This document shows, piece after piece, positions 8,980 to 17,735 of a stretch of DNA of 64,000 nt. The stretch is from GM7GCV1 sp965222065 (GTDB lineage: Bacteria; Pseudomonadota; Gammaproteobacteria; Pseudomonadales; GM7GCV1). The stretch covers positions 2,294,001 through 2,358,000 of the forward strand of contig OZ244933.1 of assembly GCA_965222065.1 (NCBI GenBank). The letters run 5' to 3'. A program made the translations under genes and the position numbers. The notes beneath the pieces were generated by a model. It was not told the origin of the DNA and did no database searches. It saw nothing but the letters and a program-made list of their open reading frames with translations. Positions within the stretch are counted from its first letter, which is position 1; every line of letters begins with the position of its first letter.

Positions 8980-9704
8980 CATTTATTTTTGAAGAACTCG
9001 ATTGCCAGGATACGCCGATGGGGCTGATTAGCCTGAGAAAACGGGCAGAACCCCGGCTGGATAACCGTATTCTTTATGAAGTAAAACTGGGCGACGAGTT
9101 TCTGATGTCCAGCCTGTTTCCTGAAGCCGAGATACAGTTATCAAAACTGGGTCTTCAGGCGTTAAGGGAAAATGGTCACGGCACCAACCTGGATATTATC
9201 GTGGGTGGTCTGGGGCTTGGTTATACCGCTGGCGCCGTTCTTGAGGACGATCAGGTACGATCATTGTCGGTGATCGATATCTTGCCGGCTGTTATAGAGT
9301 GGCATCAAAAGCACCTGGTGCCTTTGGGGGAGGCCCTATGTTCGGACAAGAGGTGCACACTTCAGCTCGGGAATTTCTTTGACCTGGCGACCAATTCCGA
9401 GCCGGGCTTTCCGCCGTTAAACAAACCTGTGCAGGGAGTTTTCCTGGATATCGACCATTCCCCCAGCAACTGGCTGGACCAGGGTAACAGCCAGTTTTAT
9501 ACCGAAAGTGCCCTTAAAAAAATGCAAAGCAAAATTTTGCCAGGAGGTATTTTTGGCCTCTGGTCAAACGACCTTCCAGACGATCAGTTTATCTACTTGC
9601 TGGAGTCGGTTTTCGACAAGGTAGAAACGCATGTGCTCGCATTTGATAATCCTTATTCAGGGGGGCAGTCGACCAACTCTGTCTATCTGGCCCATTCAGG
9701 CTGA
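8976..9704 (+). CDS. spermidine synthase-like / SAM-dependent methyltransferase-fold protein
   Basis: A 242-aa Rossmann-fold protein of the spermine/spermidine synthase superfamily. The nucleotide-binding glycine-rich motif is IIVGGLGLGYTAGAV (about residues 69-83), followed by an acidic VIDI strand end. A later FLDIDHSPSNW motif sits where the synthases keep their catalytic Asp. The length is below that of true SpeE, and no full polyamine site can be confirmed, so the substrate is open. The start was chosen at 8976, where ATG overlaps the TGA of the SDR gene; an upstream in-frame start at 8913 would lie inside that gene. Confidence 0.78.
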   Translation: MTFIFEELDCQDTPMGLISLRKRAEPRLDNRILYEVKLGDEFLMSSLFPEAEIQLSKLGLQALRENGHGTNLDIIVGGLGLGYTAGAVLEDDQVRSLSVIDILPAVIEWHQKHLVPLGEALCSDKRCTLQLGNFFDLATNSEPGFPPLNKPVQGVFLDIDHSPSNWLDQGNSQFYTESALKKMQSKILPGGIFGLWSNDLPDDQFIYLLESVFDKVETHVLAFDNPYSGGQSTNSVYLAHSG

Positions 9705-9742
9705 TCAATGAAGGAACAAAGTGTGATAAGAACAAAACTGAG

Positions 9743-9759
9743 TATTCCCTGCGGGAATA
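9743..9759. terminator. small hairpin between convergent genes, possible terminator
   Basis: Perfect 7-bp inverted repeat TATTCCC-TGC-GGGAATA in the gap between the convergent stops at 9704 and 9779. No T-run follows on either strand, so termination activity is only suggested by position. Confidence 0.35.
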
Positions 9760-9778
9760 GCCAGTTATAAATATCCCT

Positions 9779-10912
9779 CTAGTGTTCTAACGCCGAGGCG
9801 AGGAGCAAATTCCAACTGGGATAGGGGTCCTCGGGTCGATCGCTAAGCTCCCGCGCCAAGGGGATAAACTCCGGCTCCAGTCCAGCCACCAGGTCGAAAA
9901 GATCGGCGGCGTTTTTTGGCTCGTAAGCTCTTCCGGGCTGATATTTTTCCAGTCCTGCTGCCGCGCGGTCGCGATCAATTTGCACCTGGGTGTGCACCCA
10001 TTCGGCATGTACCTTTTCTCCCCTGACGTAGGGGAGCATGTACTCGACGGATTTCTCCACAGAACCCCCGTCCTGATTTTCCCAACGGTATAAATTCAGA
10101 CCATCTTCCGGTGGAAGAAACAGGGCGATTTCGACCATGGGTTTGAGCGCACTCTTGTGGTAGGTGAGCGAGTCCCTGTGCTCCAGATCATAGCTCGTTC
10201 CGTCGGCGCGCAGACCCCCGCGGATAAAGTGTTTCGCGCTCTCCAGGGAAAGATCCCTCCACTCCTGACGGTCGAGAGCCAGCCCGATCACCATGAGCAT
10301 ACGTACACTTTTGTTAAATCGGTTGGTATAGCTGGAAGCGTTCTGCACCTGTTTCGCGTGACGTTCAGCGATATCTGTCATCCATGCGTCGATCTTTGCC
10401 TGCGCCTCAGTTTCTGCATCCTCACGAAGTTGGATCCAAGCCACAAACAGAGGGAAGAACTTGTTCTCGTTTACGTCGTTGCCCGTTGGCACGTAGGTGG
10501 ACGCCCAGCTTTCCAGGTATGCCAACAATGCCTTCTGCGCACGGAGATCCCCCGTCACCTGCCAATAGCGGAGTAGAAGTGCTACATCGTCCATCTCACG
10601 AAGATGCTCCACTGTCTCCACTCGGCGCGGATCAGTATTTACCAATCCCTCGTAGTGGATGACCTCGATGGGACTAGGGTAGGAACCAAGTACCGACTCA
10701 GCCTCCTCCGCAAGCCTCTGTGAATACGCCGCCGCCTGCGTATTTTGCGTCACAAATGTTCGCAGCCGGTCCAGCTGGACATCAGTTAGCGGCCGTACAG
10801 GTCGGATATCGAATTCACCCACAGACTGGGCATGTGAAGCGCACGCAAGCAACACCATCAGCATGCCGAGGACGACACGCCAGGGGGACAGCAAACGAAA
10901 AGGCAACATCAA
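9779..10912 (-). CDS. exported alginate lyase-family protein
   Basis: A 377-aa protein with a Sec signal peptide (hydrophobic core VVLGMLMVLLACASHAQ), so periplasmic or outer-membrane facing. The helical (alpha/alpha) fold and the blocks YTNRFNKSVRMLMVIGLAL and GTSYDLEHRDSLTYHKSALK resemble the alginate lyase family (PF05426), which cleaves uronate-containing polysaccharides by beta-elimination. Conserved His, Arg and Tyr residues lie in the second block (HRDSLTYHK). I cannot confirm the exact polysaccharide-lyase family or substrate. It begins an accessory stretch rich in exported enzymes and porins. Confidence 0.8.
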   Translation of the reverse strand: MMLPFRLLSPWRVVLGMLMVLLACASHAQSVGEFDIRPVRPLTDVQLDRLRTFVTQNTQAAAYSQRLAEEAESVLGSYPSPIEVIHYEGLVNTDPRRVETVEHLREMDDVALLLRYWQVTGDLRAQKALLAYLESWASTYVPTGNDVNENKFFPLFVAWIQLREDAETEAQAKIDAWMTDIAERHAKQVQNASSYTNRFNKSVRMLMVIGLALDRQEWRDLSLESAKHFIRGGLRADGTSYDLEHRDSLTYHKSALKPMVEIALFLPPEDGLNLYRWENQDGGSVEKSVEYMLPYVRGEKVHAEWVHTQVQIDRDRAAAGLEKYQPGRAYEPKNAADLFDLVAGLEPEFIPLARELSDRPEDPYPSWNLLLASALEH

Positions 10913-11057
10913 TCAACTCCCTCAGGGAAACCGGAATCATTGCACGGATTGTATGGATTCTACACCCGGGCATGTTCGGATCGAGTAAAACAGGGAAACA
11001 CCCAAAAAGGAAAGGTGCATTAGTAAGCGTCGTTTCCAGGAAGAAATAATAGGAGCA

Positions 11058-11254
11058 GACCGGTTATTCGCCAGATCATGGAGGTATTTGGTCCCGAGCG
11101 AGTCGTCTATGGTGGGCTTTAATGCCCGGGCAACGCCAGAGAGCTACCGCCAGTATCGCAAGAACATCGCCGCGCATCTAACGCAGTTTTCCCCGGCGGA
11201 GCAGGCGACTGTTTTCGGATGCAGCGCGGCTCGATTATTCGGCTGGAAGGCTTG
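11058..11254 (+). pseudogene. degenerate 3'-end fragment of a TIM-barrel amidohydrolase gene
   Basis: This stretch aligns base by base with 15961-16160, the 3' end of the intact amidohydrolase gene downstream. Shared peptides include GFNARATPESYRQYR, NIAAHLTQ and ARLFGW. Relative to the intact copy it has lost two bases at the GGTGGCGGCTTT/GGTGGGCTTT site (near 11112), which breaks the frame between the VFGPERVVYGG part and the FNARATPES part. No 5' part of the gene is present, and the original stop is replaced by GGAAGGCTTGG. It is a non-functional duplicate or the relic of a recombination event. The rest of the 598-base gap (10913-11510) holds nothing I can identify. Confidence 0.85.
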
Positions 11255-11510
11255 GGGGCTCTCAGTGATGGTATCAAAAATGCATTGCATTTTTTCGAAC
11301 CGCCAGCAGGAGGTTTTAATTTAAAAATATCAGCGCTAGCAGTCGCTCATAGCCTGCTGTGGCTTCTATAAAAGTTTAGCCCGCAACAAAACAGAAGACA
11401 TAAAGGCAGTAACCCAACTTATGGTCAACAAAGCAGCTTCTGTAACAACCCATATAACCTCATCGTTCCTGCCTGCCTTGAAGCCGATTTATAAAAACGC
11501 ACAAACGAGC

Positions 11511-12989
11511 TCAACCAACCCCACCACTCCAACGCATCAGGTTCAGGAACTCGCGGCGGGTTTTGGGGCCGTTGGTGCGGTAGTGAGGATCCGGGTGTTC
11601 GCGGTACCCGGCTCGGGCAATGGCAACGCGGTCCTTGCCCACTAACTGGCGGATCAGCGATTCGTCAATCTCGTAAGGGACCAGAGCATTCAGGCCAAAG
11701 ATCTTGCGTTTAATCTCAGGGGTCAGGGCCAGGTAGCCTTGCTTTTCCCGGACCTGTTCACTGATCTGGAAACTGCGAAAGGCCTGAATCTGGTCCTGGG
11801 GCGAGCCATACCAGATGGAATCGGTGCCCCAAAGCACATTATCCTCGCCCAGGTATTTAATCAACTTGCCCAAAGTGTGTGCGGCCGAGTCCGGGTCGCG
11901 CATCAAAAATCGCCAGGTCGAGCCAAGTTCCGCGTAAACGTTGGAGTGGGGACCCAAGCCATTGTCGAGCACCGTTTTGATCAGGGAGTCAACGCCCTCG
12001 TTGCGCTCAGGATCGTAGGGTCCCTCGGGCTGACCGGGCACAAAACCCGAGTGATACACCAGAAACTTCAGGTCGGGATAGCGTTTGGCAACCCGGCCAA
12101 TGTCATCGCAGAGCGAGTGCTGATAGGACTGAGGCCCAAAGGGAATGCCCTTGTGCACGACAATTATCTTCACACCCAGAGCCCGCGCCTTTTCCAAAAA
12201 GGGAATGCCGGTGTCTTCGTCATCGAGCCAAAAGCCATTACCGTCCGGCCCCCACTGAGTGTAGGTCTTCCAGGCCACTACGCCGAATTCCTCCTTGAGC
12301 CGGTCCATATCCTCCAAGTCGCCTTCCTGGTTGGGATTGACCCGACCATGTAAATACAGGCGGTGGCGGCTGTCCTCCATCTGGTTGACAATGGCGCGAG
12401 TGGCGGCCGCCTCCTCGATGGTGAGCGGCTCCTCATCCCGCCTGGAAGGCACGAAAGACAGCACCATCAGGTCCGTGTCCGAGTCCATAAACACATCCTG
12501 AATAAATGCATCCGGGCCTAAACATTTCAAGTAAGAGCGTTCTCCCTCGCCAGTGCCCAGAGCGCAACCGGCCTGCTCCATGCCGGACATGGGCCGGGCA
12601 TCCTCGGGAATCTCGTTCAGCCAGGCGCCATTGGGGTTAACAAAATGGCCCTGCACATCGAAGATAAACTCGTCCCCTTCCAGCGCGTCGGCTGCGGCAT
12701 CCTGATCCAGACCTGCCTCGGCAGTCAGTGAGTAAAAACCGGCACTTCGTCCGGCGGCAGCTTGGGCGGCGTTGAACGCCAACAAGGTAGTCGCCGCCCC
12801 GCAGGCGGACACTAGCAACTGTCGCCGTCCGACACCCAGGCGGCGGGCATTGTTGGAAATGGCCTCGTGAGCCAGGCGATTGGCCAGCTTGCTTGTTCGG
12901 TCCAGCGGTATAGGAGAAAATTCCCCGTTACTGGTGCTGTCAAGCTTGATGGGCAGGCGGGTGCCTTCGGGATCGTGGATGAATCTCAT
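11511..12989 (-). CDS. exported amidohydrolase-family (TIM-barrel) metal-dependent hydrolase
   Basis: A 492-aa protein. An extended N-terminus carries a twin-arginine-like motif before a hydrophobic stretch (GRRQLLVSACGAATTLLAF, about residues 55-75), so export by Tat is likely. The barrel contains FDVQGHFVNP where amidohydrolases keep the first metal HxH; here only one His is obvious. Later blocks are WKTYTQWGP, KIIVVHKGIPFG, FLVYHSGFVPG and the C-terminal VLWGTDSIWYGSPQDQI with the catalytic Asp, all typical of the amidohydrolase_2 family (PF04909). The substrate is unknown. It shares a superfamily with the gene at 15204 but is longer and diverged. Confidence 0.8.
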   Translation of the reverse strand: MRFIHDPEGTRLPIKLDSTSNGEFSPIPLDRTSKLANRLAHEAISNNARRLGVGRRQLLVSACGAATTLLAFNAAQAAAGRSAGFYSLTAEAGLDQDAAADALEGDEFIFDVQGHFVNPNGAWLNEIPEDARPMSGMEQAGCALGTGEGERSYLKCLGPDAFIQDVFMDSDTDLMVLSFVPSRRDEEPLTIEEAAATRAIVNQMEDSRHRLYLHGRVNPNQEGDLEDMDRLKEEFGVVAWKTYTQWGPDGNGFWLDDEDTGIPFLEKARALGVKIIVVHKGIPFGPQSYQHSLCDDIGRVAKRYPDLKFLVYHSGFVPGQPEGPYDPERNEGVDSLIKTVLDNGLGPHSNVYAELGSTWRFLMRDPDSAAHTLGKLIKYLGEDNVLWGTDSIWYGSPQDQIQAFRSFQISEQVREKQGYLALTPEIKRKIFGLNALVPYEIDESLIRQLVGKDRVAIARAGYREHPDPHYRTNGPKTRREFLNLMRWSGGVG

Positions 12990-13174
12990 GTCAACCTCTG
13001 CTTTCCGGGAAATAGGTTATGCGGACCATCGAAAGGCTCAAGCCTAAGAATTTCTAACACAAATATGTATAGGCCACCATGAATTTTGGTTAAGATACTT
13101 CAAATGAAAGGATAAAAAGGTACGTTAAAATTGCTATCTCCTCTTAGCACCTACGTTTGCAATGGTTATGCGCT

Positions 13175-13594
13175 ATGAAATCATCCGCTGTGTTATTGCT
13201 ATCGTGCTTTTTATCAACAAGCCTCATTGCCGAAGATAAGAAAGCAGCATCCAACGTAAAAGTCACCCAGTTAAGAGAGCAGAGCCTGTCAGATATGCCC
13301 GATAAAGAGGGTTTAATGTTAATGGTTGAGTATCCACCAGGAAAAGTCTCTAAACCCCATCGCCACGATGCGCACACTTTTTTGTACATTGTCGAAGGCT
13401 CTATGATCATGCAGGTTGAAGGCAAAGAACCTGTTACCTTAAATGTTGGCGACACCTATTACGAATCACCCGAAGATATTCACCTTCTCTCTAAAAATGC
13501 CAGCGATACTGAACCTGCTAAATTCCTTGTAGTCTCTGTCAATAAAAAAGGTTCCCCAGTTGTTATTCCCGTAACGCCAAAAGCATCACATTAA
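13175..13594 (+). CDS. exported small cupin-domain protein
   Basis: A protein of about 139 aa with an N-terminal signal peptide (MKSSAVLLLSCFLSTSLIA) and a single cupin barrel. Cupin motif 1 is HRHDAHTFLYIVEGSMIMQ and motif 2 is GDTYYESPEDIHLL, giving likely metal ligands His-x-His, Glu and His. No catalytic function can be assigned; exported cupins of this size are often sensors or isomerase-like. A TTG at 13157 is in frame, but the ATG at 13175 starts the signal peptide cleanly. It is a single gene with space on both sides. Confidence 0.78.
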   Translation: MKSSAVLLLSCFLSTSLIAEDKKAASNVKVTQLREQSLSDMPDKEGLMLMVEYPPGKVSKPHRHDAHTFLYIVEGSMIMQVEGKEPVTLNVGDTYYESPEDIHLLSKNASDTEPAKFLVVSVNKKGSPVVIPVTPKASH

Positions 13595-13798
13595 TACCCG
13601 GCAACAATCCACCAATGGTTAGCGTAAGGTGCAATAGAGATCTAAACTAAAAATCAGATCCTTGTTTTTTCCATCGCTATGAAATACCAGTGTCAAAGAT
13701 GTAACTGGCCAAGCCGTTAGTACTTGGGGTGTCTAATAGTAATGAACTCGGATATGCCAACCGATGACGAGTAAAAAAGTAACCCACGAGGAATTGCC

Positions 13799-14575
13799 AT
13801 GACTATACTTCGTAAAATATTGATTGCTGGGTGTATTGCTGCCACTTCTGCTGCTCCCGCAGCCCACGCCAATAAATTCACGGGAAGTTCAAGCATTTCC
13901 ATTCTTCATAGCGACGACTACCAGGGTGTCGAATTCGACATTGGCGGTAATGGCGGCATGGAATACGAAGCCATCTATTTCACCTTCGAGAACGCCACCT
14001 CACATAACTGGGGTAGCACTTTCTTCTTCATTGACCGCGACCAGGGGCGGGGCGATGTGAAAGGCACCGATAACGTCTATGGGGAGTTCGCACCCACGCT
14101 AAGTGGCAGCTGGTTGACTGGGGTCGATCTGAGCTTTGGGCCGGTGAAGGACGTTTTCCTGGCCGCTCAGTATGAATTCGGTGGCGGTACAGAAGTGAAC
14201 AACTACCTGGGTGGTTTTGGTCTGGCCTGGAACGTACCGGGCTTCCAGTATTTCAACACATCATTCTATTACGTCGACAACGAGCAGATCAGTAACGATT
14301 ACCAGGTTACAGTCACCTGGAGCGCGCCGTTTGAAGTGGGGGCTGCCCGTTTTCTGATCGATGGCTACATCGACTGGTCCTCTGCCGCCAGTGACCATCA
14401 ACCAGAATTTCAGTTCACGCCGCAGATCAAGCTGGACGTGGGCAATTTCTGGGGGAAGCAGGGTGTGCTCTACGCTGGTGTGGAATACCAGTACTGGAAT
14501 AACAAATACGGTTTGGACGACACCCTAATCGATACCCAGAGCTCTTTAAGCACCTTGTTGAAATTCCACTTTTGA
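13799..14575 (+). CDS. Tsx/OmpK-like outer-membrane channel protein
   Basis: A 258-aa beta-barrel protein with a clear signal peptide (hydrophobic core ILIAGCIAATSAAPAAHA). The aromatic, alternating-strand composition includes FTFENATSHNWGSTFFFID, GGTEVNNYLGGFGLAWNV and a C-terminal Phe (LLKFHF), typical of the nucleoside-specific Tsx/OmpK channel family. It probably takes up small nucleoside or sugar-like solutes across the outer membrane (family knowledge). The true substrate is unknown. An AGGA-type ribosome-binding site (cacgaggaattgccATG) precedes the ATG. It stands in the accessory stretch with lyase and hydrolase genes. Confidence 0.82.
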   Translation: MTILRKILIAGCIAATSAAPAAHANKFTGSSSISILHSDDYQGVEFDIGGNGGMEYEAIYFTFENATSHNWGSTFFFIDRDQGRGDVKGTDNVYGEFAPTLSGSWLTGVDLSFGPVKDVFLAAQYEFGGGTEVNNYLGGFGLAWNVPGFQYFNTSFYYVDNEQISNDYQVTVTWSAPFEVGAARFLIDGYIDWSSAASDHQPEFQFTPQIKLDVGNFWGKQGVLYAGVEYQYWNNKYGLDDTLIDTQSSLSTLLKFHF

Positions 14576-14842
14576 TCTTTGATGGAAGTTCGGCAGAGTG
14601 GTCCGGCAGGATTCTTGATCAGCTGGACGATAAGTGAGCACGGTATGAACAAATCGAATTTTGCGAATGGCGCCATGGATAAGCCTCTGGAATTGGGGTG
14701 GGAGCAAGGTATATCGTCCCGGCATTATTAGTGAGCGGAACTAGTAAAAAATTTTTGTAGCGGCGGCGAAGGATCTGGCCTTGTGTGATGGCAGGGCAAG
14801 CATGACAACTGATGTTTCCTTTATCATTGAGAATTGGTGGTT

Positions 14843-15055
14843 CTATGCAGTACCAAGAATTGGGAGAAATTCAAAGAACGAGCTGGCACTGGGAATTTTC
14901 GCTGGTATGACTTGCGCCACACGTGGGAGGTCTTGGCATGTCCAGGGTGTACCACGCTCTACCAGTTACAGGAGCTTGACGGCTGTTTGAGTTTTTTAAT
15001 GCTTCAGATGTATGCACATCTCGGATCGGATAGCCTGAAGGAAGCGGTGGGGTAA
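14843..15055 (+). pseudogene. C-terminal relic of a tyrosine recombinase (integrase)
   Basis: One frame reads NWEKFKERAGTG-NFRWYDLRHTW and later TLYQLQELDG and MYAHLGSDSLKEA. Between them the expected SWHVQ-GVP piece appears in a different frame (14918-14955). Together they rebuild the DLRHTW-x-SWHVQ-x-G-x-x-LYxLQELxG-x-x-x-x-x-x-x-YAHL end of a phage-type integrase, including the box II His/Arg and the catalytic Tyr. Two compensating frameshifts and the missing N-terminal two thirds show it is dead. It is the only mobile-element trace in the 14576-15203 gap; I see nothing else there. Confidence 0.8.
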
Positions 15056-15203
15056 AAGAAGGCGTGCTGGTCAAAAAAATAACAATAACGGTCGTTTATT
15101 TATTTTGCTGCCAAGTCAGCACCTGAAAATTGATATGTCACCTTTGTGTTAAAAGATGGGTTATTCTTTTCATTATCAGGATAAATAAAAGACATAAATA
15201 CTC

Positions 15204-16160
15204 ATGAAATTTGATAAGAAAAAAATGTCGAAGATCAATCGACGCCGATATCTGAAGCTGATGGGAGGTGCTATCGCTGCGGCAGGCATTCCAGCCGCGC
15301 GACTGTCGGCACAGGAACCCCGGAATACAAGTGAGCCGGTTGTCGACACTCATCTGCACTGTTTCGCCGGGGCAGACAGTCAGCAGTTTCCCTACCATGA
15401 GCGGGCTCCCTATCGTCCGGCCGATGCGGCCACTCCGCAGTTCCTGATGGAGTGCATGGATGGTGCCGGTATCGATTATGCAATTGTGGTGCATCCTGAA
15501 CCCTACCAGGACGACCATCGTTATCTGGAGTATTGTCTGGACGTCGGTGGGGGGCGGCTCAAAGGTACCTGCCTGTTTTTCTCCGATCGACCCGAATCGC
15601 TGGAGCGCATGCCGGAGTTTCTGAGCGCAAATACGGGAAAAATCATCGCCTCCCGTCTTCATGCCTACGCACCCGGCAGACTGCCACCGTTTGGCCGGCC
15701 GGAACTGAAACGCTGGTGGCAAATGGTCAGCGATTCCGGTGTCGCCGCCCAGCTGCATTTCTCGCCCCGCTACGCCGAGCAACTGGATCCCTATATCCGC
15801 GAATTCTCTGACACGACCATAATCATTGATCATCTCGGTCGCCCAATGCAGGGAACGCCCGAGGAGCATGCTGTGGTTCTCGATTGGGCGAAACTGCCGA
15901 ACACCATTATGAAGCTGGCAGCGATTCCTAATCAAAACAGTTATCCGCACCGTGATGTGGGACCGGTAATGCGCCAGATTGTGGATGCATTTGGTCCCGA
16001 TCGGATCATTTATGGTGGCGGCTTTAATGCCCGGGCAACGCCCGAGAGCTACCGTCAGTACCGCGAGAACATCGCTGCGCATCTGACACAGCTTTCCGCA
16101 GCAGAACAAGCGGCTATTTTTGGAGGCAACGCGGCCCGATTATTCGGTTGGAAGGTGTAG
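15204..16160 (+). CDS. exported amidohydrolase-family (TIM-barrel) hydrolase
   Basis: A 318-aa protein beginning with a twin-arginine-like signal (NRRRYLKLMGGAIAAAGIPAA). The barrel starts with VVDTHLH, the HxH metal motif of amidohydrolase_2 (PF04909). It continues with IIASRLHAYAPG, QLHFSPRYAEQ, IIIDHLGRP and the catalytic-Asp region, here DRIIYGGGFNARATP. In this region the usual GSD/GTD is replaced by GGGF, which may change metal binding. 2-pyrone-4,6-dicarboxylate lactonase-type enzymes are the closest in general shape, but the substrate is unknown. A broken copy of the last 200 bases lies at 11058. It may form a unit with the oxidoreductase gene that follows 83 bases later. Confidence 0.85.
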   Translation: MKFDKKKMSKINRRRYLKLMGGAIAAAGIPAARLSAQEPRNTSEPVVDTHLHCFAGADSQQFPYHERAPYRPADAATPQFLMECMDGAGIDYAIVVHPEPYQDDHRYLEYCLDVGGGRLKGTCLFFSDRPESLERMPEFLSANTGKIIASRLHAYAPGRLPPFGRPELKRWWQMVSDSGVAAQLHFSPRYAEQLDPYIREFSDTTIIIDHLGRPMQGTPEEHAVVLDWAKLPNTIMKLAAIPNQNSYPHRDVGPVMRQIVDAFGPDRIIYGGGFNARATPESYRQYRENIAAHLTQLSAAEQAAIFGGNAARLFGWKV

Positions 16161-16243
16161 CGGCTACTTCTTCGAAAGTCTAAAAAACGCACATATTTAT
16201 CGAGTCACCGAATCTCAATAACCAGCAAACACTGATTAAGCTC

Positions 16244-17698
16244 ATGAAAACAAAAAACAACAGAAGAGATTTTATTAAAAAAAGTGCCTTACTGGGTGCC
16301 GGTTTTATTATTGTTCCAAGGCATGTTCTGGGTGGGGCTGGTTATACAGCGCCCAGTGACCAACTGGTACTTGGGGCCATTGGCGCTGGTGGAAAAGGGA
16401 ACTCGGATATAAACAACGCTTATAACAACGGCAAGAACAGGGTGGCTGCTCTTTGCGACGTGGACCCGGCCATGGCAAAAGACGCCGTGGAAAAACATCC
16501 CGGAGCGTCTTTTTACCATGATTTTAGAGAGATGCTGGACCAGCAAAAAGACCTGGATGCAGTCACTATTTCTACCCCGGATCATACCCATGCCGTCATC
16601 GCACACGAAGCCATGATGAGAGGGCTTCATGTGTATGTTCAAAAACCACTGACTCACACCATTGCCGAAGCAAGGCACCTAACTCATTTGGCCAGAAAGC
16701 AAAAAGTAGTGACCCAAATGGGAAACCAGGGTGGGTCTTCTCTTGGTGTGATAAAAATCCAGGAGTGGATGGACAGCAATGCCATTGGCGAAGTAAACAA
16801 AGTTTTTATATGGACCAACAGACCTGTTTGGCCGCAAGGAATAGGCGCTCCATCAGCCGACCCATCAAAAAAACCAGCGGGGCTGGATTGGGATTTATGG
16901 CTCGGGCCAGCGACAGATAAGCCTTACGCACCAGGACTACACCCCTTTGACTGGAGAGGCTTCTGGGAATACGGAACGGGCGCCCTGGGAGACATGGGCT
17001 GCCACTTATTCGACGTACCTTATAAAGTCTTGAACCTGGATTATCCTACGGGCGTTCAGTGTAGTGTCGCCAATATCTACTCCAGGATGTGGACGCCGGA
17101 TTACGTGCCAGATGGTTGCCCGGTGGCTTCCAAAGTGACCATTGATTTCCCGAGTAAAATTGCGGGACAGGCCGGTGTTGAACTGGAGTGGACAGATGGT
17201 GGCATCACCCCTGCCATTCCGGACGAGATCACTGACTACTACTCAATTACCCCCAGTGGGGTAATGATGATGGGCTCTGAGGGAATCATTACCTGCACAG
17301 ATTACGGGAACAACCCCATCCTGTTCAAAAACGGGGAGGAGCCACAACCCTTTGATACCAGTGTTCAGGGAAACCTGGACGCCTTGCACAATGTCGCCTG
17401 GACAGAGGCCTGCAAAGCAGGTTTCAACTCGGACAAACACAAGGCACTTACTTCATCCTTTGACTATGCAGGACCCTTTACCGAAACGGTTTTGATGGGG
17501 AATATCGCCATTAGAAGCCATATGCTAAGAAGGGAAAATGAAGAGGGCGATATGGAATTCTACGGCAGAAAAAAACTGCGCTGGGATGGGGAAAATATGC
17601 GCATCACCAATTTTGAAGACGCTAATCAATTTGTGAGCAAAAGCTACAGAAAAGGATGGGAGATTCCTGGCTTAATCAGCAATCCAGTACCGGTTTAA
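16244..17698 (+). CDS. Gfo/Idh/MocA-family oxidoreductase with Tat-type signal
   Basis: A 484-aa NAD(P)-dependent sugar-type oxidoreductase. The N-terminus NNRRDFIKKSALLGAGFI is a twin-arginine signal, so it is probably periplasmic. The Rossmann motif is LGAIGAGGKGNSDI, followed by VAALCDVD. The family signature VYVQKPLTHTIAEARHL contains the catalytic-type Lys. The C-terminal GFO_IDH_MocA domain covers about residues 170-460. Codon use is visibly richer in A and T than in its neighbours, and the two-RR exported form with this layout is common in Bacteroidota and Planctomycetota, so transfer is plausible (inference). A strong hairpin overlaps the stop. Confidence 0.88.
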   Translation: MKTKNNRRDFIKKSALLGAGFIIVPRHVLGGAGYTAPSDQLVLGAIGAGGKGNSDINNAYNNGKNRVAALCDVDPAMAKDAVEKHPGASFYHDFREMLDQQKDLDAVTISTPDHTHAVIAHEAMMRGLHVYVQKPLTHTIAEARHLTHLARKQKVVTQMGNQGGSSLGVIKIQEWMDSNAIGEVNKVFIWTNRPVWPQGIGAPSADPSKKPAGLDWDLWLGPATDKPYAPGLHPFDWRGFWEYGTGALGDMGCHLFDVPYKVLNLDYPTGVQCSVANIYSRMWTPDYVPDGCPVASKVTIDFPSKIAGQAGVELEWTDGGITPAIPDEITDYYSITPSGVMMMGSEGIITCTDYGNNPILFKNGEEPQPFDTSVQGNLDALHNVAWTEACKAGFNSDKHKALTSSFDYAGPFTETVLMGNIAIRSHMLRRENEEGDMEFYGRKKLRWDGENMRITNFEDANQFVSKSYRKGWEIPGLISNPVPV

Positions 17699-17720
17699 CG
17701 AACCAAAGGGTTCGTTAAAC
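17693..17720. terminator. 12-bp perfect hairpin at convergent gene ends
   Basis: GTTTAACGAACC-AAAG-GGTTCGTTAAAC is a perfect 12-bp inverted repeat with a four-base loop. It includes the TAA stop of the oxidoreductase gene and lies between convergent genes. No long T-run follows, so it is a candidate bidirectional terminator or mRNA 3'-end stabiliser. Confidence 0.55.
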
Positions 17721-17735
17721 ACACTTATTGGCGAT

